DNA of 64,000 nucleotides, taken from the NCBI GenBank assembly GCA_007922195.1, contig ML682231.1, positions 11,606 to 75,605 of the forward strand, given 5' to 3'. Source of the DNA: Podocnemis expansa. Lineage: Eukaryota > Chordata > Testudines > Podocnemididae. Shown one piece after another: positions 1 to 10,981 of this stretch. Each line of letters starts with the position of its first letter. The first letter of the stretch is position 1. A program made the translations under genes and the position numbers. The notes below the pieces were generated by a model. That model did no database searches, was not told where the DNA came from, and saw only the letters and a list, made by a program, of their open reading frames with translations.

Positions 1-284
1 CCTCCCAGGGTGCTTAGCACCCTGGGAGGAGGGGCACATGTTGTCTCGGAACACTTTGTTCCGAAACAACATGTCCGAACAGGGCTGTTTCGAAACCTCT
101 GTTTCGAAACAACTCTGTTTCGACAGGTAACGAGGTTTAAGTTATTTCGCAAAGACCACGGCCATTTCGAAAGAAGCGGTTTGCTTCTTTCGAAATGGCC
201 GTGCGTCGTGTGGCCATGGCACTCCTTATTTCGAAACAACCTCTGTTGTTTCGAAATAAGGAGTGTGTGTGGACATACCCATAG
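1..284. mobile_element. Palindromic MITE (TTTCGAAA family), cut by window start
   Basis: Dense in TTTCGAAA and TTGTTTCGAAAC words and ends in the family terminus TGTGTGGACATACC. A GC-rich perfect palindrome built from CCTCCCAGGGTGC opens the window and probably marks the centre of the element. The other end lies outside the window. It belongs to the same family as the copies at 2122, 8307, 48946, 56230 and 59687. No coding capacity. Confidence 0.75.
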
Positions 285-2121
285 TCATTTCTCCTGTGCA
301 GGTAGCAACAGCGAATTAGCCCCTTAACTTTCGAAAACCTGAGATTGCTTTTAACAGTGCCTGTCTCCTCGGTGGTTGTTACAGAATCCTGGTAAGGAAC
401 TGGATGGGATACGCTCAGGATTTCCAAAGGGATAGCTGTATTAGTTTAGTTCAGCAAAACAAACAAGAAGTCCTGCGGACTTCACAGGCAAGATTTTTCT
501 TTTCAGAGTCCAGAGTTCTCTTAGTATGATTTTCATTCTGCTAGCCAGCTTTTTGTTCAATATTGATTTTAGCTGCTGAGCATTTCAGGATTTATGAGTC
601 AGGCACACTTATCATTTTTTATATTAAAATATAAACTGCATTTTAAAAAAAAGCAAAGCTTCTTGCCTGTCTCAGATACAGACTTGCAAAATGAGTGGTG
701 ATCATCCCACTACAATGTATTTTCTGCGGGTAAAATTAGAAGTTTTGAAGTTTTCTTCAAAGCTACCACATACTATTGGAGAGTTGGCTGGCTGCAAGTG
801 CAAACAACAGGTATAAATAACATCGTTTGTCTTGGAAAGTGAGAGCATGATAAGGCGCTTTTGCTTAAGGTTGTTTTCTGCTTAACAGCCTATGAGCTCT
901 GGGTATTTTAATGCTCTCTTTATGCTACTGGAGCCAATCAGAGCAGAGAGAGATTACACTGAAGGGGTAAACAAGTTGTTTACAACTCAGCAGGGCTGCC
1001 AGTGCACCCTACTTAGATCAGCTGAAAGGCAGTAAGAGCATTGGACACTCGGCTGCTGATGGGAAAGAAGCCTCAGAGCTGCCAAGCTCTGGCTCCAGAA
1101 ATGTCTGTGGTTCTTCAATAACAGGAAATCACGTGTGCTGTCATTATCAGCTGCTGAGAGAGACAGATGCACGCAGATCAATATCAGTGTCCAATATCAA
1201 AGACATATTGTGATTGCACTGAGTGTATTGAACTAGGAAGAACAACAGAACTATTTTAAAATAATGATAGCTAGCAAAAATCCCAAGGGTTTCTCTTTTT
1301 CTGCTTTTTCTCTTTCCCCCTTTTAGAGGCAGAAGATTCAGGCTTTACAGTTATTAAAGGAACGGAGCTTTGTTTCTGCCTGAAGTTACTTTGATCAGTA
1401 TTGATCTAATTAAACTATGTTTGTTTAGGGGTTTATGGAAGGGCGTTGTAAATCAGCAAAGACAGCAATAGCCTGCTTGACCTCTTACAGCTGTAAAGGG
1501 ATATCTATTAGTACAGTTTGGGAATCAGCATGTTTTCCACTGCAACTGAAAACCACAGTAAGTCTCCGGAGTGCATGGGATTTTGTGCTACTTAAAAAAA
1601 CAGGGGAAAAAAGGTATTCTTCTGGCTTTTCTTAGAAACAAGATTGGAGGGGGAGAAAAGAATGTGAATATATATGAATGTGCACCCTACATGAAGATAA
1701 CAGCTCTCAAGGCCACCATAATTCTATCTTCATATGAACAAAGGATTTAGTTTTAGTGAGTTCTGTATTGTCTGTGTTTTGTTTCATCGAAAGAAACAAC
1801 AGTTTAAAAATCAGGAAAACCATCTCCAGTTTAATGCAAAACACATACTAAGGGCGAAATCCTGCTTCATGCACAGATGCAGCTTTTATGTAACTTTTGA
1901 TGCCATTTTAGATTTTCAAAAATCTGAATGGTTAAACTATATTTTATTTTTTGTTTTAATGCATTTTTCTCCTTTAAAAATATAGCAGGATTCTTCAGAG
2001 AATTCTAAAGGCCTCCGTTTCAGGATGCCCACTCAAAATCCATAGCTACCAGCATCAGGATAACAGCTTTCAATATGGCCCTGCTCTGTGCTGACTGAAC
2101 AGATACACTGTGATACACATG
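285..2121. other. Non-coding, no recognisable feature
   Basis: AT-rich DNA with only short chance frames. I see no repeat family, splice-like exon structure or RNA gene that I can support here. Confidence 0.6.
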
Positions 2122-2525
2122 GGCTATGTCCACACATACCTCATTATTTTGAAATAACCCATTTTGAAATGAGTTATTTCAAAATAAAGTCCTTATTTTG
2201 AAATAAGTTAATTTGAATTAACAGTTTGTTAATTCGAATTAAGGGAAAGCCTACTTTCAAAATAGCCATTGTTTCGAAATGGTTATTTCAAAAGAAGACC
2301 GTTCAGACACGTTGTTTCAAAACAGTTGTTTTGAAACAATGGTGTTGTTTCGAAACAACGTGTCCGAACGCCATTGTTTCAAAACAACCGTTTCAAAACA
2401 ACTGCTATTTCGATTAGATGCGAGGTTTAACGGTTTCGAAATAACGGTGCGTCATGTGGACATGCCACTTCTTATTTTGAAACAACCTCTGTTGTTTCGA
2501 AATAAGAAGCCTGTGTGGACATACT
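2122..2525. mobile_element. Palindromic MITE, complete copy
   Basis: Starts GGCTATGTCCACAC and ends GTGTGGACATACT, an imperfect terminal inverted repeat, flanked on both sides by CATG (2118-2121 and 2526-2529). The interior is a series of short palindromes (TTATTTTGAAATAA, TTGTTTCGAAACAAC, AATTCGAATTAA) and folds back on itself. Short TSDs and GG...CC termini suggest a Harbinger-type MITE; the superfamily is an inference. Confidence 0.75.
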
Positions 2526-4736
2526 CATGGAGTGACTCATTCAAAAAAGCCGTGGGATATTGCTTCCCCCACACCTTATAAACATAACAATCTTGTAGAA
2601 GATGAGAAACATAGCAACTAGTTTTCTTATCCTTCCCTTCCCAAAAAAGCTGTTAGGATGTTTCCACATAAAGAGTTGACAGTTAAAGATCTTTTTGCTT
2701 TCAGTGGTTGTGATACAAGCTAATGTGCTTGCTTTATGCTCTGTAACTCATAGTACAGGCTGCGTGTAGGTGTATGTTTGAGTGTGTGTGTGTGTAAGCT
2801 TCCCACATAATCCTGCATAGCATGATAAAAGCCCTTTATAAGGATAAGAGGTGGCTTAGCATGTATGCTAACTCCCACATATGTATTTCTCTAAAGTGTA
2901 AATCAGTTAATTCAGTGGAGCTAAACAGACACCCACAGGGGATCTGGCCTCAGGATTTCATGCAAATCTTAATTAAGGTTAGAGAAGCACATTTGGATAA
3001 GATCTCCCAAAGTCATTGCACTGACTACAAGCTTCAAAGCTCAGTTCTTTTTCAGCATGTTCTGTGAAAGTGGCCTAGCTTGCCAATGTACAAGGCACTT
3101 CAGTGACTGGCTCCTCAGCTAGCAGCTATTTCCTTCTCTGTTGAACGTCTTCAGCAAGCAAACAGTTACACTAAGCTGTTTTCAGCACTTGCTCAGGATT
3201 GTTTACTGTCTTTCACAGAGTTGCCTTGCTGCTGCTTCAGGGGCCTGAAGGAGAAAGCCTCTGGAGCATCAGTCTCGTCTCTTATGATAAAATAGATGAG
3301 TCATTAATGTATTTCTTCAGATCCCCATAGGGAGATCCAGAAACGCTGCAAAATAAACAACCAGAGGAAGTAATGAATGAGAGCGAATCAGCAAGGCAAC
3401 AGAGCATGGCAGTGCCTACAGTCTGTAGTAAACAAGTGAGCATGCTGCTTTGGAACCGCCCCTTTCCCAACATGATTAGACCAACAGCCCTAGAACAGAG
3501 TCTTCCACTGGAAGAGATTACAGCCTTGTCTAAATTCCTTTTTAGCTTGCTCCAAGCCCAGATTCTGAGGCACTCAACCCACGTGTTTTGAATCCATCAT
3601 TCTATTTTTACAACCGTCTGAGAGCCATGGTTTCCTCTGGCAGATCCACTCTTAATGCTATTACCTATCAGAGGAGAAAAAGAAACATAGCTACTAAAAT
3701 AACTGTGTATAATAGAAATAGATGGAAAAGATATTGTAGGTCATGTAATCCATGACCCTGCCAGCCAAGCTTGTTACCTACAGAATATATGTGAGTGCTT
3801 TGTACAACAGTTTCTATATTTATATATTATAGTCTGCATTGCTGATGGGAGCTTTTTCAGTGAGAGGTTTTCTGCTTGACCAATTACACACACTGACATA
3901 TGCATTCTGAGGCAAATTTGCTGCAGGAATAAATTAACACAGCACCATGAAGGTTGATCAAACTATATCTGTTTACAACAGCTGGGAATTTAGTCCACCC
4001 CCCACCCCACCCCACTCTCTCTCACACACTTTTTTTTTTGGCCTGTTTTTCGTGGCATAAGGGTTACTCCCTGGCACACAGAAATGTAAAACAAGGTCAC
4101 TGAATAAAACAATCTAACTGTTTCCCAGAAAAAAAAAATACAAATATGTTTGAATCCCCCTCCCTTAGTTTGCTGCCAAGTTTTGTCCTTAGCATAGTGT
4201 TAATATGAAAGTTGTTCAAAAGTCTTGAATGACCCATTGTGATTTTGGGTTGCAGACTGTTGCCATTTATTTCAGCAAAAGTAGTACATATTCCAAAGAT
4301 TGTTTTTAAATACCCCAAGTACTATAATCAAGCAATGAGTAACTAAGAAAGTCATGGTTTATTACTATTTTGCACACCATGGCCACTTGACCATCCTCCA
4401 TCAACGGCATAATCCTGCACCACTAAAGTAGGGAGTTTTGTCACTAACCTCAATGGGGTCAGGAGTAGGCCTCAAAGCACAGTTCCTGCCACTTCAAATA
4501 ACCCAAGAGTTATTATTTAGATATTAACATTATAGGAACTGTGATACACAGTTGAGCAGGTCTGACTGTTCAGTAGAGGGCAGTGGCACATACACAGTAA
4601 TAGTAATTTGTTATCTTTTGTCTGAGATCATAACAGTTTTTTAAAAAGGAAAGAAAATTATTTATTGATCTCCAGGGCAAGTGCCATGTGGTTGTTCTGT
4701 GAATCTCTAAATTGGAAAGCTTGAACCTGGAACAAA
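2526..4736. other. Non-coding, no recognisable feature
   Basis: Unique-looking AT-rich sequence containing a short (TG)n run near 2783-2795 and C-rich and poly-T stretches near 3994-4040. No gene or repeat family is recognised. Confidence 0.6.
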
Positions 4737-5263
4737 TTATTAAAAAAAATCAGTTTGTAAGGACCTAGACTATAATGGGGTTAAAAGGAATAGTCAGCAT
4801 AGATTTGTTAAGACCTACTCATGCCACACTAGCATAATTTCCTTATTCAGTTTTTTGGATGGGAGGAAGAAGTAGACATGATAGATCTTGATTTTGACAC
4901 CGTCTTGTATGACATTCTCATGAACAAACTAAGGAAATGTGGTCAAGCTGAAATTACTCTAAGGTGGATACAAAACTATTTGGAAGACCATACTCAAAGA
5001 GCAGTTATCAATGGTTAACTATCAGAGTAGGAGAGCATTCAGTGGTGACCCCGTGGGATCACTTCAAGATATAGTTCTATTCAATATTTTCATTAATGAG
5101 TGGGATAATGGAGAGGAGAATATGCTTACAAAATTTGTGGACATCCAGACAGGAGAGGTTACAAGCATGTTGGACGACAGGTTAAAAAAAATCCACAAGA
5201 TGAAATTCAATACAGACAAGTGCAAACTACTTCTCTGAGGAAGGAAAAATCAAATACACAAGT

Positions 5264-5352
5264 AGATAGATAGATAAAATGCATAAATATATAATGTATG
5301 TTTATATATAATAAAATTTGCATGTGGACGTGCACCCACCCACCCACCCACA
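5264..5352. repeat. Simple repeats (TAGA)n, AT-rich and (CCCA)n
   Basis: A short TAGATAGATAGATA run, an AT-rich stretch and a CACCCACCCACCCACC run lie side by side inside the LINE relic. Confidence 0.8.
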
Positions 5353-5667
5353 CATGAACAAAAAGGGCAATAATTATGTGGTAGTACTACTGAAGACAAT
5401 CTGGAATAATGTAGGATCACAGAATTAATATGAGTTACCAATGTGATCAAGTTGTTAAAACACCTAATATTCTGTGATATATTAACAAGAGTGTCAAGTG
5501 TAGGACACAAGAGGTAATTTTCCCACTCCACTTGTTACTGTAGAGGCCTTAGCTGGAGTACTGTGTCCAATTCTGGGCACTGCACTTTAGGGAAGATGTG
5601 AGGAATTGGAGGATGTCCAGAGGAGAGCAATAATAATGACAGAAGGTTTAAAGAACTTGACCAATGA

Positions 5668-5943
5668 ATCATAGAATCATAGGGTTGGAAGGGACCTCAT
5701 GAGGTCATCTAGTTCAACCCCCTGCCAAAAAAAGCAGGACCACTCCCACTAAATTATTCCAGCTAGAGTTTTATCCAGCCAGGCCTTAAACATCTCCAAA
5801 GACAGAGATTCCACCACCTCCCTAGGTAGCCCATTCCAATGCTTTACCACCCTCCTAGTAAGAAAGTTTTTCCTAATATCCAGCCTTGACCTCCCCAGCT
5901 ACAACCTGAAACCATTGCTCCTTGTTCTATCCTCTGCTATTAT
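5668..5943 (-). mobile_element. CR1 LINE 3' end, reverse orientation
   Basis: Begins with the complement of the CR1 3' tail (ATCATAGAATCATAGGG), followed by the conserved complement of the ...CTAGATGACCTC... 3' UTR, then the complement of the terminal ORF2 region. It closely resembles the 3' end of the CR1 at 22.5-24.5 kb, with about ten-percent-level differences by eye. It interrupts the older LINE at 4737-6670, which gives a relative age. Confidence 0.85.
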
Positions 5944-6202
5944 AAAGAAGTGTTTAAAAAAAAAATACAAGCTCAGTTGTTAGGAAAGCAAATTGAGGGA
6001 GACCCTGATAATTGTTTTCAAATATGTTATAAAGAGGACAGTGAGCAATTGTTCTCCATGTTCACTGGAGATAGCACAAGAAATAATGGGCTTAAACTGT
6101 AGCAAGAGAGATATTAGGAAAGGTTTTCTAACTACAAAGGTAGTTTAGTTCTGGAATAGACTTTCAAGGGAGGTTGTGGAAATCCCCATCACTGGAGGCA
6201 AA

Positions 6203-6531
6203 GATGGCACATGAGGAGTAGGCATGTGACATCATGTGTCCTCCTTCACTCTCCTCCCTGATTTCTGCTGGGGTTCGTTGGGCCCTCTCAGTCACAAGGT
6301 GCAGCTAGCCCCTCCCTGTGCAGCAGCCGCTGAAGACAGCAAGCTGCAAGATGCACCCAATAGGAAGAGGCAGAAGCAGCACCTGGGAGCAACGGGGAGG
6401 AGCTGCTGCTTTCCTGGAGGGGAAATAGAGAGTAAGGGACGACTTCTTGGAGGGTGCCATGATTCTAGCTGTTGCAAAGGTGGCCAGATCTTTAAACTGT
6501 GCCTGTTCCCACTATCAGCAGGTATGGGTTA
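6203..6531. other. Foreign insert in LINE relic, unidentified
   Basis: GC-richer sequence separates two parts of the L3/CR1-like relic that would otherwise be adjacent. A frame of about 98 codons is open on the plus strand and about 61 on the minus strand, but neither looks like a known protein. Probably a non-autonomous element; the ends are unresolved. Confidence 0.35.
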
Positions 6532-7387
6532 GCTCTAGTTGGAGATGTTTAAGAATGGATTGGACAAAGACTTGTCAGGGATGGTCAGGTTTCTTGCTCC
6601 TGCCTCAGTACAGAGCACTGGACTTCATGCTCTCTCAGGGTTACTTCCAGCCCAGCATTTCTGTGATTCCATTTAATAAATGACCCATATGTTTGAGGAT
6701 CTGCTGCTTTTGGGCAGCTAATTGAAGAATGATAGGATTGTTAGGTGAGATGTGTACAGACTGTAGTTGAAGTCCAATGAAAAAATGTATGAAGTGAGAA
6801 GAGGAAGGGACCAAGGACAGAGTTCTGTGCCAGCTCATAGCAAGTGGGCTGGAAGAGGTAGACCAGCTAGCGTGATAGGACAAGAATCAGGAAAGGACAG
6901 TATCTTGAAAGTCCAAAGAATGACAATATGTCAAGGAGGGTATGATTGACTGCTCAAAGTGACAGAGAGATCAAAGAGCTTGAATATGCAGCAGGTTCCT
7001 TGTGATTTAATGGCAGTGCTTGTTAGAGATGTTGGTGTGAGCAGCTTTAGTGGAGTGAAGAGGATAGAACCCAGATTGTCTGGGGCCCCTGATAGAATTG
7101 GAAAAGAAGAAATCAAGGCAATGGTTGTACATAGGAAGAGATGACAAGGTTACAGGGAGGTAAGCACATGGAGGTAAGCATGTGAGCAATCTCAGTATCA
7201 GTGAAAGAGAGAGAGAAAATACTGATGGGAAGTTGAGAAGAACGCACAGGAAGGGGGAGGAGAGAAAGATCACAGTAGATTTTATTGGTCTTGTCATGGA
7301 GAAGTTGTTCAGGTCCTGCACAGGTAGGGAGCTGAAACTGAAGGGCCGACTGGTTTAACAAAGTAGTTAGTAGCTGAAAACAGTTGC

Positions 7388-7512
7388 ATCTGACAAAGTG
7401 GGTTGGAGCCCATGAAAGCTTATGCCTGAAGAAATTTGTTAGCCTTCAAGGTGCCAAAGGACTTTCGTTGTTTTTGCTGTACACAGACTAACATGGCTAC
7501 CTCTCTGGAAGC
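7388..7512 (+). mobile_element. Penelope-like element 3' fragment with decayed hammerhead motif
   Basis: Reads CTGACAA (7390-7396), a short stem of GTGGG and CCCAT, then GAAAGC (7414-7419), followed by the family body ending in GACTAACATGGCTACC. CTGANGA-stem-GAAA is the core of the hammerhead ribozymes known from Penelope-like retroelements. Here the G of CTGANGA is A, so cleavage is not expected. Alternative: a tRNA-derived SINE 3' region with a chance resemblance. Confidence 0.6.
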
Positions 7513-8306
7513 TGAAAACAGGTGATGAGAACAGTGAATGTGGAAGTCAGAAAACAGTGGAGAAGTTTGGGGTGAACTGAAAGAAGGAGGGAACAAATTT
7601 GTAGTGGAAATAAGCTTTTTCCTGAACTTTTCCTAGAGACTTTCAGTGGCATGCCAGTTGAATGGCAATAAATGAGAATATTGCTGATTATATATTTTTC
7701 AGGTCAATTAAACTAAAGTAGCAGCAGAGAAAACAGTTGTTTGACCTTTTTTTAACATTCATCTTATCTTTTAATAAAGTTACTTCTAGGTCTTCAAATT
7801 TCAGCCTGTAAATGCAAGCCAATGAATCACATAATCACTCTAAGTAGTTACAATGATCTTACAGGCATCTGTTTCCACAGTATCCATGTTAAAAAAACAA
7901 ATCCGAGAACAAACTGCTCCCAGCTTCAACTGCTTGACAGGTGTGAGCTCTGCTTTTATAAATGTCTTGTCACTATCTTCAGTAATGTTTATGGCCTTCA
8001 GGCTGAAGCGAATATGCAGTATAACTTACAATAAGCCTATGCTACTTTTACAGTTATCAGGCGCCATTACACAAAAAATATAATATCAGTACATTCAAAG
8101 TTGTAAAACAAAGAAACCTAACATAAAATAAAATAAAATAAAATAAAGTAAAATAAAATAAATAAATACTACTACTACTACCACTAATGTATATCATATT
8201 GCTGCGAGTTTGGTCCTTAATGTCTCATGTCATGCTGGCTTGGAGGGATAGAGACTTACTGAATTCTTTTGGATTAATAACTTTTTTATTTCACTTTGGA
8301 GACAAA
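7513..8306. other. Non-coding, with (AAAAT)n microsatellite
   Basis: No gene recognised. Positions about 8124-8167 hold an (AAAAT)n-type microsatellite running into a short (ACT)n run at about 8166-8186. Confidence 0.65.
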
Positions 8307-8667
8307 GGCTACGTTCACACACGGGGTTATTTTGATACAAGTTGTTTCGAAACAACTTGTATCAAAATAATGCCTTATTTCGAAATAAGTTAATTTGAAT
8401 TAAGAAAAATGTTAATTCGAATTAAGGAAAAAAGCTCAAAGTGAAATAGCATGTTCGGACAACAGTTATTTCGAAACGAGTCACTGTTGTTTCGAAACAA
8501 CATGTTTTGACCGGATTGTTTTGAAACAATCATTTCAAAACAATGTTGTTTCATCACCAAATGGGGTTTAAGTTGTTTTGAAACAACGGTACGTTGTGTG
8601 AACGTGGCGTTTCTTATTTCAAAACAACCTCTGTTGTTTCGAAATAAGACTGCCATGTGAATACACC
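8307..8667. mobile_element. Palindromic MITE, complete copy
   Basis: Starts GGCTACGTTCACAC and ends GTGAATACACC; flanked by CAAA on both sides (8303-8306 and 8668-8671). The interior has TTGTTTCGAAACAAC and AATTCGAATTAA palindromes, as in the other family members. Confidence 0.7.
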
Positions 8668-9010
8668 CAAAAATAGTATCTCAGTCTTTTGAATGTGCTT
8701 ATCATGATACGTGGGAAGATCTTTATAAGCGTTTTTTACTTTAAAACCCACGTTCCATTAGAGACACTACTAATAGTGCAGAATAATGCATTATATTGAC
8801 CTGGGTCATATAACTGTGTCATTACAGAAGTCTTATTGGCTGAGAATATAGTATTAATTCAGAGATATGCACAGCTGTTAATTGTCAGCCTCTTATTTTC
8901 TCTACATGCCTGTACTTTGCTTGTATAATGTAACCGTTGTGCACTCAAGTGTTAGAATTTGTATTTGTAAACCTGATTAGGACCAACTGGTTTTGCATGT
9001 TTAGAGTCTA

Positions 9011-9420
9011 GGGGTATGCCTATACCGATGGTGACAAAAATCAGTGTGTTCTTCCAGGTTCAACTGAACAGTCTGTCAAGATGCGCTCAAGAGATCTCAC
9101 ACTCAACATTAGAATTCCAGGAGTCAGGAGCATTGCAGGCCCACCCCTTGCCCTGCAGCCCCAATCCTGCTCCAGGGCCTGATCCAGCCCCAGCCAGAGC
9201 CGGCTCCTCCTACTGCCAGCAAACAGCAAGAGCTGTTTCTGAGACTCCTGCCCCTGCCTGTCTCTGGCTTCAAGCCTCCTGCCACTTGCTGGCAAGTGGT
9301 CCACAGCCAGCCTCTGCTGCTGCACTGCCAGCCACGTGCGGGAGGCAGGAGATTCAGGGCCCATGCCCTGCTGGTCTGAGAGCAGCAACACTCCTGCCTG
9401 GAGTAACGCTAAGTTGACCA
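9011..9420. other. GC-rich insert, unidentified
   Basis: A GC- and C-rich block in AT-rich surroundings, opening with the small palindrome GGTATGCCTATACC. Long overlapping frames on both strands (133 and 116 codons) reflect base composition and show no domain. It may be a non-autonomous DNA element; I cannot define both ends. Confidence 0.3.
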
Positions 9421-10091
9421 GATGACATTTCTGGTTGATTTAGTGCACTGTGAACAGGGAGGTAAGTAGGAGTTAAGAAAGTGATGGGAAGTACGCAAGG
9501 TATTTTACATATGTTGCATATTTCCTGTTGACTGCCACCAAAAGGGCAAATTAGAGTTTATACTTGTTTGCATCCAAGTGCTGGATTACAGAAAGCATGC
9601 ACCCAAGAGACAGAGGATGAAATACTAAAAAGTTACTCATGATTTTGGGTGCCCAACTTGAGACAGCATAATGGGGTCTGATTTTAAAAACCCCTTCTGA
9701 GAACGTGGCCCTTTATGGCAACTCAAGTCATGCACTCAAAAACTACTAAGGTTAGCCAGAAATTTTGGTATTGGTGCAAGTGTTTGCATCTACAAAGTGT
9801 AACTTGTAAAGCAGAGGCCCAAAAGAATCATACTGAAAAATGTACCTCACCTTATCAAATCAGTCATTTATATTTAAAATCATAGGATATTTAGGCACCT
9901 AACTGCCACTTTAGATGGCAAATTCCTACATTTGAGCACCACTGGCATTCACAAAAATCACTGCTCAGATGATTCCTATCCTGAAGATGCCTGAAACTAA
10001 GGCATCAAAGTTGCATCTATTAAGTCCCAAAGGCAACTAAATTTTGGTGGTCAGACGTACACGCAGCCACCTCACTCCTGACTACCTAGCT

Positions 10092-10301
10092 CAAGAGTCT
10101 CAAACTCAAATCACCATGAAGGCTGCACGAGGACTACTAGAGGGCCGCATGAGGACTAGTACTTTAGCCCAAGGGCTGCACCACTGAAACCTTTTCATAC
10201 AACAATATCGCAAATATCAGTAATGATGATGTTGTTGTAGACCACAGAAAATAGCTTTAGGGGATGCATGTGGCCTGTGGGCCGTGTGTTTGAGACCCCT
10301 G
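10092..10301. mobile_element. hAT-type MITE with perfect 8-bp TSD
   Basis: A 210-bp element with termini CAAGAGTCTCAAACTC and TGTTTGAGACCCCTG in inverted orientation, flanked by identical 8-bp duplications ACCTAGCT (10084-10091 and 10302-10309). The 8-bp TSD and CA...TG ends fit hAT (Charlie-like) elements. It carries a sister copy at 57499-57691. No transposase. Confidence 0.85.
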
Positions 10302-10464
10302 ACCTAGCTGCTTGGTGCCTAACTCATAGTAGGGTTCATAAAGTAGGTTTCCTCCACCTGACTTTCCTGTATGGTCTGATCCAGTAGACATGCTTAGAGC
10401 ATTGATAAACCCACACAAAATGGGGTAGGGGAAGAGGTCTCAGACAGGGACGGAATAAGAATGA

Positions 10465-10740
10465 CTTTGAAGCCCAGCAGTTAGCACACTTACCTGAAAA
10501 GGTTCAATTCATACTGTTCCAATGAGTATTAATTATTTATCTAGCTTGGAACAACTTCAATAGGAGAGACTGGAGCACTGTGCCCCACAATACCCCATGA
10601 CCCAGTTGTTAGGGCACTGTTGTGTGAGACACGAGAGCCAAGTTCAAGTTCTTACTCCACATCAAGCAGAGGAAGGGACTAAACCTAGATCTCCTATCTC
10701 CTTTATGAGTAAGTGCCACAACTCCTGGGCTAAAGGTTAT
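10465..10740. mobile_element. tRNA-like inverted element (degenerate)
   Basis: Two arms that resemble tRNA-derived repeats face each other. One reads AGCCCAGCAGTTAGCACACT...GGTTCAATTC, and the other CAGTTGTTAGGGCACT...AGTTCAAGTTC with the complement of a similar arm ending CCTGGGCTAAAG. GTTCAA-type B boxes are visible. Vertebrate genomes hold SINE- and MITE-like families with this layout. The assignment is tentative. Confidence 0.4.
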
Positions 10741-10981
10741 GAGTGTAACCCCTTTGGGGTCTTAAACAGCAAGGTTCCTTTAAAACTTTGCCCTGTGGGG
10801 GAGGGACTGATTGGTCTGGAAGGAGGGTGTGGAGCTGAGGGGGATGAGGGTTGCAGCCAGAGCCAGTGAGAAGCAGCAGAGAGAGAGACCCTGGCTGAAG
10901 CCAAGGAGGACAGAGCGGCTGACCTGGGATGCCCAAGACAGTACCCACAGGTAGACAGTGTGCTGGGGAGAGTCATCCAAG

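Larger units (their letters stand above)
4737..6670 (+). mobile_element. Old L3/CR1-like LINE relic, interrupted
   Basis: Reverse-transcriptase-like text can be followed in pieces. There is a decayed region before and including the second catalytic block at about 4737-5240, with conserved CR1-type spacing. An ACTGTGTCC...GGACATG-like stretch follows at 5555-5665, and the 3' part lies at 5960-6200 and 6531-6670, ending in a CR1-like 3' motif near TTTCTGTGATTCC. Stops and frameshifts are frequent, so it is ancient. It is split by a reverse-oriented CR1 end (5668-5943) and by about 330 bp of foreign sequence (about 6203-6531). The L3 versus CR1 assignment is by pattern only. Confidence 0.65.

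Noticed and set aside
7388..7512. Turtle tRNA-Lys-derived SINE
   Set aside because: No tRNA head is attached, the tail is not CR1-like, and the CTGAN-stem-GAAA end fits a Penelope-like element better; kept as an alternative.
9016..9417. Long overlapping frames of 133 and 116 codons on opposite strands
   Set aside because: Composition-driven in a GC-rich block; no domain, no codon structure and no splice context.
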